64,000 bases of DNA, taken from positions 1-64,000 of the forward strand of contig JAWUWK010000062.1 of the NCBI GenBank assembly GCA_034111875.1, given 5' to 3'. Within the stretch, counting starts at the first letter, position 1, and the number at the start of each line of letters is the position of its first letter. The notes beneath the pieces are model-generated. The model did not search any database. It saw only the letters and a program-made list of their open reading frames with translations, and was not told the DNA's origin. A program made the position numbers and the translations under genes. Below are positions 34,800-42,751 of the stretch, piece after piece. The DNA is from Rs1 sp034111875 (GTDB lineage Bacteria > Pseudomonadota > Gammaproteobacteria > Pseudomonadales > Balneatricaceae).

Positions 34800-37141
34800 T
34801 GTCTCCCCCTAATGATTTTCAAAGCGGATTTTTACTGTCAGCGAGTCAGCGGGATACGCAGGGGGGAATTGAACTTAACTATTGGTTAGTCACCGACGAC
34901 AAGCCTCAATGTGTCAGTATATCTGGGCAGGAACAAGTCTTTTTTGTACTGTTAAATGATGAAGCTGAAATCCGATTTTTATTGCGTACCTTCAGATTTT
35001 GGCGCCTACAGCAGCTCACTTTAAAAGACCTTGAGCATCAATTGGTCATGGGCTTATATTGTACAAGTTTGAGTGAAACCCGCAAAATTATTAATAAATT
35101 ACACCTCGCTCACATTGTTATGATTGAGCAAGATATAAGGCCTGTCGAACGCTACCTGATGGAGCGTTTTATTCATGGTGGGGTAAAGTTCAAAGCTTTA
35201 CCCGCTGTCAAAATGCTGGCACATCAGTACCAACCACATTTTCATATACTCTCACTTGATATAGAAACCAATATGCATAACTCGCAGATACTCTGTATTG
35301 GTGTACAAACCAATCTAGGTTTCAGCCGAGTATTAATGCTCGGCAAAGGTGAAGATGACACACTGATTGAATACTGTGGAGATGAAAAACAACTATTGCG
35401 GCGCTTTGTTCGCTTAATTCAGACATCTGATCCGGATATTATTGTCGGTTGGAACGTTATAGGCTTTGATTTTACGGTTATTCAACAGAGGGCTGACTTG
35501 CATGAAATTGAATTACAAATTGCTAGGGATCATAGCAATCTTCATTTGCATCAGTCAGCACGGGGTAAAATGTACCTCACAATGAACGGCCGTATCGTCT
35601 TAGATGGTATTGATGCGCTTAAAGGGGCGACCTACCACTTCGACAGTTACTCTTTAGAAAATGTATCTAGGCAGTTGTTAAAAAAAGGTAAGCTGGTGGA
35701 GAGTGTCGTTTATCGGGGCGATGAAATCATTGCAATGTATGCCGCTAACCAACAGGCTCTTGCCAAATACAATCTAATGGATTGTAGCTTAGTGCTGGAT
35801 ATTTTTGAGCAGGCAAAGCTAATAGAGTATCTCGTTGAAAGAACCGTTTTGACTGGTTTGGCGTTAGATAAAATTGGCGGTTGGTCGAGCGCTTTTGATA
35901 ATTTGTACCTGCCAAAGCTACATCGCAGTGGTTTTGTGGCACCTGAATATGCATCGGGTGTCTCAGACATGGCCTCTCCTGGTGGTTATGTCATGGATTC
36001 ACTCCCAGGATTGTATCAACATGTATTGGTTTTAGATTTCAAAAGCTTGTACCCAAGTATTATCCGCACTTTTAAAATTGACCCTTTAGGGCTCGCTAAT
36101 AGTCAAAAAGAATTAGATAAGTCTAAGTTAGTCCCGGGTTTTAATGGCGCTTTCTTCACCAAAGAAAATAATCTTTTACCTGAAATTATGGACGAGTTAT
36201 GGAGAGCCCGTGACAGGGCTAAAGAGTCTAAAAATAAGGCTATGTCACAAGCCATTAAAATACTTATGAGTTCTATGTATGGCGTGTTGGGCTCAAATGC
36301 ATGCCGGTTTTTTGATCATCGTCTTTCCGGCTCTATTACGTTAAGAGGTCATGAGATTTTAACCAGAACGGCAAAAATAATTGAACAAAAATATGCCTAC
36401 AAAGTAATTTATGGTGATACAGATTCCGTGTTTGTATGGCTAGGTGATGATTGCTGTAACGATAAGGCACATGAGATAGGTGAGTTTTTATCTAACGAGC
36501 TGACACAGTGGTGGCGTGAGCATTTAGCAGCGCAATATCAAATCAAAAGTCACCTAGAATTAGAATATGAAACCCACTACAGCAAGTTTTTGATGCCGAC
36601 GATGCGCGACTCCGATTTGGGAACTAAAAAGCGTTATGCTGGTTTACAACATTTTAAAAACGGCGAAAGCGTTATCGTTTTCAAGGGCATGGAAAACGTT
36701 AGGTCAGATTGGACCGCACTCGCTAAAGACATGCAGCAAGTTGTATTTAACTGCGCTTTCAATGATTTACCTTATGAAGATTACATAGTATCGACGGTCA
36801 AAAAAGTACGAGAAGGCCAGTTAGATGAGCAACTTTTGTACCGTAGAAAGCTCCGCCAGGGGGTAGATGATTATCATAAAAATCGACCGCCGCACGCCCA
36901 AGCCGCATTAAAACTGCAAGCGTACTACCGAGCAAACAAACTCAGAGAGACAGTCAATCGTGGCGAAACCATTGAGTATTTTATGACTCTCAATGGACCT
37001 GAGCCAAAAGTATCTTGTCATTCACAATTAGATTATGAGCACTATATCGATCGTCAGTTGAAACCGGCATTAGAGGCTTTATTGTCAGTCAAAGGTCAGT
37101 CATTTGATCGATTGGTCGGCTTGCAAATAGGCCTTTTTTAA
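34796..37141 (+). CDS. polB: DNA polymerase II (family B)
   Basis: A 781-residue family B polymerase used in damage tolerance and restart. The 3'-5' exonuclease domain has HILSLDIETNM (Exo I, Asp and Glu), DIIVGWNVIGFDFTV (Exo II) and a YNLMDCSLVLDIF region (Exo III). The polymerase domain has DFKSLYPSIIRTFKI (motif A), KILMSSMYGVLGS (motif B) and YGDTDSVFVWLG (motif C, the catalytic Asp pair). Length is that of E. coli Pol II. It starts inside the end of mvaD (ATGA overlap), so its translation is coupled to the mevalonate operon. SOS control cannot come from its own promoter if that is the only one. Confidence 0.94.
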   Translation: MMSPPNDFQSGFLLSASQRDTQGGIELNYWLVTDDKPQCVSISGQEQVFFVLLNDEAEIRFLLRTFRFWRLQQLTLKDLEHQLVMGLYCTSLSETRKIINKLHLAHIVMIEQDIRPVERYLMERFIHGGVKFKALPAVKMLAHQYQPHFHILSLDIETNMHNSQILCIGVQTNLGFSRVLMLGKGEDDTLIEYCGDEKQLLRRFVRLIQTSDPDIIVGWNVIGFDFTVIQQRADLHEIELQIARDHSNLHLHQSARGKMYLTMNGRIVLDGIDALKGATYHFDSYSLENVSRQLLKKGKLVESVVYRGDEIIAMYAANQQALAKYNLMDCSLVLDIFEQAKLIEYLVERTVLTGLALDKIGGWSSAFDNLYLPKLHRSGFVAPEYASGVSDMASPGGYVMDSLPGLYQHVLVLDFKSLYPSIIRTFKIDPLGLANSQKELDKSKLVPGFNGAFFTKENNLLPEIMDELWRARDRAKESKNKAMSQAIKILMSSMYGVLGSNACRFFDHRLSGSITLRGHEILTRTAKIIEQKYAYKVIYGDTDSVFVWLGDDCCNDKAHEIGEFLSNELTQWWREHLAAQYQIKSHLELEYETHYSKFLMPTMRDSDLGTKKRYAGLQHFKNGESVIVFKGMENVRSDWTALAKDMQQVVFNCAFNDLPYEDYIVSTVKKVREGQLDEQLLYRRKLRQGVDDYHKNRPPHAQAALKLQAYYRANKLRETVNRGETIEYFMTLNGPEPKVSCHSQLDYEHYIDRQLKPALEALLSVKGQSFDRLVGLQIGLF

Positions 37142-37313
37142 GCAACCAATATTAGTCAAAGTCTGCATAACTGGCGTACGTTTTCTGTGACATCTGGCTC
37201 ACTTTATTCAAGCATACAGTTAGGGGCTGGTGGAGAAATTCGAACTTATTTGTAAATGAGACGCTGTTTTCAAGTTTTTATGCCGCATTCTTCTCAGCGA
37301 ATGTTCATTGGTT

Positions 37314-38008
37314 TTAATGCTTAACAAGCATGTACTGAGCACGTATTTCTTCAATGCGCCCTGAGGAATGCATCTGCGCGAGCACTGAGGTTAGTTGTTT
37401 GACTAAAGCGGCATTTTTTGAAATAAATCACTTTTTTTTAAAGGCTTACCTATCGATTTAAGGTTGCTCACACCTTGTTTAGCAATGGTCTTATAACCGT
37501 CTATTTTAGGGGGAATAGCCACATCAGCTCGGCCTTTACTGACAAGCTGAACGGATTCCCCAGTTGAATTGGTTGATGTGTAAGCTAATTGGTTTAGGAT
37601 TATATGCTGTATAACTAATTTTATTTCAGAAGTACTGACTACCTGTAAATCTTTTAGGCTTTGCCAGTTGCGAATGATTAAGTTGTCATCATTAGAGAAT
37701 ACGAAAGCTTGGCAATAATTTATTTGAACGGGGATAGGAATAAGATTGCTGGTTTTTTTAATCCCCTTTATTCTTCAGGCAATACCATCACATTGGTCTC
37801 TTTGGCAGCGATTAAGGCGCGTGCAATGGGTAACTCTTTTATGCTTATTTGATGCCCATGTTCGGTAGGCTTCAGTGAGAACTAATATAGAGACATCTTG
37901 AACATTGGCGCCTCTGCCTTTGGGAAAAGTTAAATGGGGGGTAGCAAAAACCAAATTACTAACGAGTGAAAATAATACAAAGGCTATCAATTTCGTTGAG
38001 CAGTTCAT
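37314..38008 (-). pseudogene. Decayed periplasmic solute-binding protein gene (SBP_bac_3-like)
   Basis: Read on the minus strand, the gene starts with a signal peptide (MNCSTKLIAFVLFSLVSNLVFA) and VQDVSILVLTEAYR. Near 37855 a one-base shift leads to HGHQISIKELPIARALIAA, then LPEE and an in-frame TAA. The same frame resumes with NWQSLKDLQVVST and QLVSKGRADVAIPP. Near 37430 another shift leads to ALVKQLTSVLAQMHSSGRIEEI and the stop at 37314. Together these fragments make a typical amino-acid-type binding protein of about 230 residues. At least two frameshifts and one stop make it a pseudogene, barring sequence error. Confidence 0.8.
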
Positions 38009-38296
38009 TTATTTGCAATAATTCACACCCGGACAATTGAAAATTAATACATGCTCAATTATAAAGTGAGCATGTAGCTTTAAATACTCCTAAGTTTTAA
38101 CAATATTGCATGTATTTATAGGCTGTATGAATTAAATGACAGGCATTAAGGAATATAAGCCACCGTTAGGGTGAGCTAAAAAGCCCATACATTCGAGGTA
38201 TATTTGCTTCCAGTGCTGCTGTTTCCCAGAGTCATTGAAACGCGCTCTTAAATGCAGAGGGCGCCTCAAAATATCCCAACAATACTTTTGACTCGT

Positions 38297-39703
38297 TTAG
38301 TTATTGATCAGAGAAGGTAGCCAGAGAACGATACTTGGAAAGGCGATGAGTATCGCGATCGTAAAAACGTCGGCCGCAAAAAACGGGGTTACACCTTTGA
38401 ATACATCTTGTACTGAAATATCTTTGCGTACACCGGCTACTACAAAGCAATTTAGGCCTATAGGTGGCGTTATTAAACAAAGTTCGCACATTTTAACCGC
38501 AATAATGCCAAACCATATAGCACAGCCAACCCCCGATACGCCAAAAGCAGAGTCTGCCGCCGTGACGTCTTCCCCGCCATTAAGTGCAATAACGGCCGGA
38601 TACGTTATCGGTAGTGTGAGTAGTAACATACCAATAGCGTCCATGAACATGCCAAGAACAGCATAAGCGAGTAAGATGCAGATCAAAGTGATCATTGGCG
38701 TTTGATCTAGATTGGTAATCCAATCGGAAAAAGCGCTGGGTAAATCGGCAAATCCTAAGAATCTTACATAAAGTAAGACCCCCCAAATAATGGTAAATAT
38801 CATCACGGTAAGTTTGGCAGACTCAACCAGTGCATCTTGTAAATTATTCCATTTCATCCCTTTATATACGGCCATGATGAGAATCACAAATGCGCCGAGA
38901 GCACCCGCTTCGGTTGGCGTTCCGACACCCCCATAAATACAAACGATAATAATGCCAATCACAAAAAAGATCGGGAAAGTGCCCGGCAGTGACTCAAACC
39001 TTTCAGCCCAGCTGGAGGCCTTAATGGGTGGACCTAAATTTTTATTCAGGGTCGCTAATAGAATCACTAAGGCGGCATAAATAAAGGCTGAAACCACGCC
39101 GGGTAGAAACCCCGCCATTAACAGCACACCGACATCTTGTTCTACAATAATGGCATAGATGACTAATATTGCTGAAGGGGGTATAAGCGAGGCGAGCGTT
39201 CCGCCTGCAGCAACCACTCCGGCGGCAAAGCTTTTCTGGTAGCCCTCCTTAAGCATTTCGGGAATGGCTATTCTGGCGAAAACGGCTGCGGTTGCGACAG
39301 AGGCACCGGATACCGCGGCAAAACCGGCGGTTGAAAAAACAGTGGCGACCCCTAAACCGCCGGGTAACCATCCTACCCAGCGCTTAGCAGCAGTAAATAA
39401 GGATTTGGTAAGACCCGCATAATAGGCTAAGTAGCCAATTAAAATGAAAGTAGGTATCAGAGATAAAGAGAGTGTCGTTACTTTTGAATGGGGAATCGTA
39501 CCCGCCATCTTCATCGCCACCAGCAAACCTTTCTCAAACCCGAGCTTTACACTAAATACCCAAACTAACCCAAGAAATCCAGCGGCGGCAGCGGCGAAAG
39601 CGACACGTACACCAATGATGACCATAAACAATAAAAACGCTGACACAATGAGGCCGATATCAATGGACTGCATAGTGCCAAACCAATGGCTTATCGATTC
39701 CAT
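38297..39703 (-). CDS. dctM: TRAP transporter large permease (DctM)
   Basis: A 468-residue inner-membrane protein with about 12 predicted helices that carries the substrate across the membrane using the ion gradient. DctM features include LIPTFILIGYLAYYAG, FSTAGFAAVSGASVATAAVFARIAIPEML, LIPPSAILVIYAII, YGGVGTPTEAGALGAF and CELCLITPPIGLNCFVVAG. The ATG overlaps the stop of the small-permease gene by one base, so the two are coupled. The substrate is unknown; C4-dicarboxylates are only one of many possibilities. Confidence 0.92.
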   Translation of the reverse strand: MESISHWFGTMQSIDIGLIVSAFLLFMVIIGVRVAFAAAAAGFLGLVWVFSVKLGFEKGLLVAMKMAGTIPHSKVTTLSLSLIPTFILIGYLAYYAGLTKSLFTAAKRWVGWLPGGLGVATVFSTAGFAAVSGASVATAAVFARIAIPEMLKEGYQKSFAAGVVAAGGTLASLIPPSAILVIYAIIVEQDVGVLLMAGFLPGVVSAFIYAALVILLATLNKNLGPPIKASSWAERFESLPGTFPIFFVIGIIIVCIYGGVGTPTEAGALGAFVILIMAVYKGMKWNNLQDALVESAKLTVMIFTIIWGVLLYVRFLGFADLPSAFSDWITNLDQTPMITLICILLAYAVLGMFMDAIGMLLLTLPITYPAVIALNGGEDVTAADSAFGVSGVGCAIWFGIIAVKMCELCLITPPIGLNCFVVAGVRKDISVQDVFKGVTPFFAADVFTIAILIAFPSIVLWLPSLINN

Positions 39704-40326
39704 TATTGGGGCTCCTCCTTGTCTTGAGAGACAGAAGCAGCCTCATTAGCAGCTTGAGTTGCGGCATCTTCAATTAAAGGAACAGCTACAGGATGATCAG
39801 TATTATTTCTGGTGGCTCTGGCATAGGCCCAAAGTTGCAGTAATAATCTGATCGCTAGGACTGTTAAAGCGAAAGGCACAACTAATTTGGCAGGCCAGAT
39901 GGGTAAACTGATGTCCATAGAGCTGTCGCCGTAGTTATAGGCCCTGAGAAAATGCAAAAAGGACCCATAGATAAGAACCGAAGTAATAATAAACATAATT
40001 AGAATAGACAAAAACTCACTGAACCAGAGCATGCGACCTTTAATGTGAGAGACCACAATATCCATGCGGATGTGCCCTCCCAGCCTTTGGCAATAGGCGA
40101 TACCAAAGAAAGCAAAAACGGCCATAGATTGTTCGACCCAATCGATGTATCCGCTTACAGGGAGTGAAAACAACCAGCGACCTAACACATTAATCACCGC
40201 CAGAAAAACCAAGAGTAAAATGGTAATGCCGCCTAACAGGGCAATGAACTTTTCAAACTTAAAGAAAAATTGATCGATTCGACTTAAATAACTTGAATCT
40301 TGGAGGATATTTGAATTGCTAGACAT
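39703..40326 (-). CDS. dctQ: TRAP transporter small permease (DctQ)
   Basis: A four-helix inner-membrane protein of about 207 residues that partners DctM. The pattern is VFLAVINVLGRWLFSLPVSGYIDWVEQSM, FFGIAYCQRLGGHIRMDIVV and LPIWPAKLVVPFALTVLAIRLLLQ. I place the start at the ATG at 40326, preceded by GAGGTG at good spacing; an ATG 30 bases upstream has no ribosome binding site. The C-terminal ~35 residues are acidic and Ala/Glu-rich, an extension I do not recognise. Confidence 0.88.
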   Translation of the reverse strand: MSSNSNILQDSSYLSRIDQFFFKFEKFIALLGGITILLLVFLAVINVLGRWLFSLPVSGYIDWVEQSMAVFAFFGIAYCQRLGGHIRMDIVVSHIKGRMLWFSEFLSILIMFIITSVLIYGSFLHFLRAYNYGDSSMDISLPIWPAKLVVPFALTVLAIRLLLQLWAYARATRNNTDHPVAVPLIEDAATQAANEAASVSQDKEEPQ

Positions 40327-40378
40327 GGACACCTCGAAGGCACGGATTTTATCCATGCCAATTAGCGTATCAGAAAGT

Positions 40379-40414
40379 GAACGCGCCTAGTTAACCGTTG
40401 ATCTAAGCGCGTTC
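40379..40414 (-). promoter_or_regulatory. Hairpin between dctP and dctQ, probable mRNA attenuator or stabiliser
   Basis: GAACGCGC (40379-40386) and GCGCGTTC (40407-40414) form a perfect 8-bp inverted repeat, with some extra pairing inside. It lies directly after the dctP stop and before dctQ on the same transcript. Such hairpins often raise the level of binding-protein mRNA over permease mRNA. No T-run follows, so a full stop is unlikely. Confidence 0.55.
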
Positions 40415-40426
40415 AATGCGAATGTT

Positions 40427-41434
40427 TTACTTTCCAATCATCGCGCTGACGAAGTCATATAAGGCTTGTGCAGGTAAACCTTTTTTAGTCATTGTTGCAA
40501 TCCAAGCGTCACGTGTGGGGGCAGCCGCTGCTTGCTTAAACTGCGCTAATTCAGTATCGCTGAAGGATATTTGCTCAATACCTTTCTCTTCAAGTAATGG
40601 ACCCCATTTGTCCATAGTCTTACCTTTATAACTGGCAATATAATGCGCAATAGATTCATCAACTGAACCGAGTAATGCCGCCTTATTGCTATCACTTAGT
40701 GCGCTGAGCGCATCAGTGTTAACGACCACCGGGCAATTAACGGTGCCTGGGTTCAAATTAGACGTCCACCATTTAGCGGCGGCCGTGGTCCCAAAGGCCA
40801 TATGTGCATGTGGCGCAAATGCCACAGCTGATACAACGCCTGAGTCTAGTGCTGTTCTTACTTCAGTGGCGGTAACAGAGGTAGGTACTGCTTTTATACT
40901 GGCGAGGGCTTTGCCTATGCCACCGGTGGCACGTATTCTCATTCCAGAAAAATCAGCAACACTTTTAGGGGCATCACCCACCCCTATAATGTTGTATTGC
41001 GGAAGAGGGGAAGGCATTAACAACGTAGCGTTCCATCTAGCAAGGTCTTTAACCACGGCCGGATGCTGGTAAAGTGCCATGGAGATTTTAGCTTCTTCTT
41101 CTAGGCTAGACACTCCTAAAAATGGTAGTTCCATGACGGTAATGGTTGGGTTTTTGTCTCTGTGGTAACCGGCACAAAATTGTGCCATTTCAAAGGCCCC
41201 GATCGAAATACCATCGAGGTTCTCCTTATTTTTCGACAATCCGCCATATGAAATGTTAAGTTTAAAATCGCCCTGAGTTTTTTGCTCAATTAACTCGGCT
41301 AATTTTTCAACGTGAGTAGTGAAAGCCCGAGGCTTCCCCCACAGTGATACATTCCATTGGGTGGCCGCGCTGATTTGTATTGATAAACCACCGAGAATGA
41401 CGGCAGACGTAATAGCTAATTTGTTGAATTTCAA
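40427..41434 (-). CDS. dctP: TRAP transporter substrate-binding protein (DctP)
   Basis: A 335-residue periplasmic protein with a signal peptide ending at about AAT (residue 25). WNVSLWGKPRAFTTHVEKLAELI opens the first domain, and FSGMRIRATGGIGKAL carries the conserved Arg that grips the substrate carboxylate. VRTALDSGVVSAVAFAPHAHM and WWTSNLNPG follow. The start is a TTG at 41434 with AGGGA about 9 bases before it. As the first gene of the dctPQM operon it feeds the two permeases downstream. The substrate is probably a carboxylic acid, by family. Confidence 0.9.
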   Translation of the reverse strand: MKFNKLAITSAVILGGLSIQISAATQWNVSLWGKPRAFTTHVEKLAELIEQKTQGDFKLNISYGGLSKNKENLDGISIGAFEMAQFCAGYHRDKNPTITVMELPFLGVSSLEEEAKISMALYQHPAVVKDLARWNATLLMPSPLPQYNIIGVGDAPKSVADFSGMRIRATGGIGKALASIKAVPTSVTATEVRTALDSGVVSAVAFAPHAHMAFGTTAAAKWWTSNLNPGTVNCPVVVNTDALSALSDSNKAALLGSVDESIAHYIASYKGKTMDKWGPLLEEKGIEQISFSDTELAQFKQAAAAPTRDAWIATMTKKGLPAQALYDFVSAMIGK

Positions 41435-41662
41435 AATATATCCCTCATAGTCTTATTATTTTCAGTATGGATTCTCACGTAAAGGTAAAAAAATGTCCAG
41501 TGCTTTGGCAAAATAGTCACTCTCTAGCGAGGGACAGAGGTCTTCTCAAAAAGTATCCCCACATAAAATGGATAGTGTATGGCGCGTGGCTTTGTCATAA
41601 TAGCGATGATGTAATATTGCTAATTAAAACAGAACTAAGCGCATAATCAAGAGTGATATCTA

Positions 41663-42751
41663 ATGAATAAATCAATATTTTTGGCCTTGGCGGCCCTCGT
41701 TGCACTAATGATTTGGATGGGCTCAGGCAATATTAATCTCACTGAATCAGTCACTGAAAGTGAGAATAAAGATGCCAAACAGCCGATGAAAGTGACTGTT
41801 TTAGATTCAGTGGAAACAACAGTTAAGCGCTATGTCACCATTCAAGGCCAAGTAGAAGCCAATCGCTCAGTAGATATAAAAGTAGAAGTTGATGGGCGTA
41901 TTTCTGAATTACCCGTACAAGAAGGTCAACGTATAGTTAAAGGTGTTTCTATATTAACCTTGTCTGCCGATTATAGGTTAAAGCAACTCGCTCAAGCAAA
42001 AGCTGTTCTACGTCAGAGATACAGTGATTTATCAGCGACCAATAAATTAAAAAAACGCGGACTGATTGCCGAAAATCGAATTATTGCCGATCAGGTAGCC
42101 GTTCAGACGGCACGTGCAGAGTTAGCTATTATTCGGCATGAGGTAGACAATGCGAAGGTTTTAGCTCCTTTCGATGGCGTCTTAAATTCAAGGGCAGTAG
42201 AAATGGGTGACTTTATACAAAAAGGCGATGTTATCGGCAGGTTAATTGACGATAAAAAAATAAAAGTTACCGGCCAAGTACCTCAACGCAATGTTGGCGA
42301 TTTAACCCTTAATCAAGGCGTAGAAATTCGTTTAAGTAATGGTTTTAGTGTTTTCGGGGACTTAGCTTATATTTCAAGGGTCGCAGACCCAGTTACGCGA
42401 AGTTATCGTGTTGAAGTTAGCTTAGATAATTCGCAATTAAAGCGGCTTATAGGGTTAACCACCTCTTTAAAATTACCGCTGGGAACAGAAAAAAGACATT
42501 TTCTGCCTAACTCGGTCTTAGGCTTAGGGGTTAATGGTGACCTTGAAGTCAAAATAATTGACAGTGAAAATAAAGTCAGCACTGTCTCCGTCTCTATTAT
42601 CAGAACTGCTAAAGAAGGATTTTGGCTGAATGGTTTAGACGATAATGTCATTGTTATCACTCAGGGCAAAGATTTTGTTAGTGAGGGTGAAACTGTCGAT
42701 CCCGTCAAGCTGAAAGCTGATTCAGAAATAGCTTCTCAGGGCAATAGTTAA
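41663..42751 (+). CDS. RND efflux periplasmic adaptor (membrane-fusion protein)
   Basis: A 362-residue adaptor, anchored by an N-terminal hydrophobic segment (about 1-22). Family blocks are YVTIQGQVEANRSVDIKVEVDGRISELPVQEGQ in the lipoyl/beta-barrel part, a short coiled coil (about 100-160) and VLAPFDGVLNSRAVEMGDFIQKGDVIGRLID. It ends one base into the RND pump gene (TAATG), so the two are translationally coupled. Because the pump gene is frameshifted, the adaptor may no longer have a working partner here. A TolC-like outer protein is not encoded beside it. Confidence 0.9.
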   Translation: MNKSIFLALAALVALMIWMGSGNINLTESVTESENKDAKQPMKVTVLDSVETTVKRYVTIQGQVEANRSVDIKVEVDGRISELPVQEGQRIVKGVSILTLSADYRLKQLAQAKAVLRQRYSDLSATNKLKKRGLIAENRIIADQVAVQTARAELAIIRHEVDNAKVLAPFDGVLNSRAVEMGDFIQKGDVIGRLIDDKKIKVTGQVPQRNVGDLTLNQGVEIRLSNGFSVFGDLAYISRVADPVTRSYRVEVSLDNSQLKRLIGLTTSLKLPLGTEKRHFLPNSVLGLGVNGDLEVKIIDSENKVSTVSVSIIRTAKEGFWLNGLDDNVIVITQGKDFVSEGETVDPVKLKADSEIASQGNS

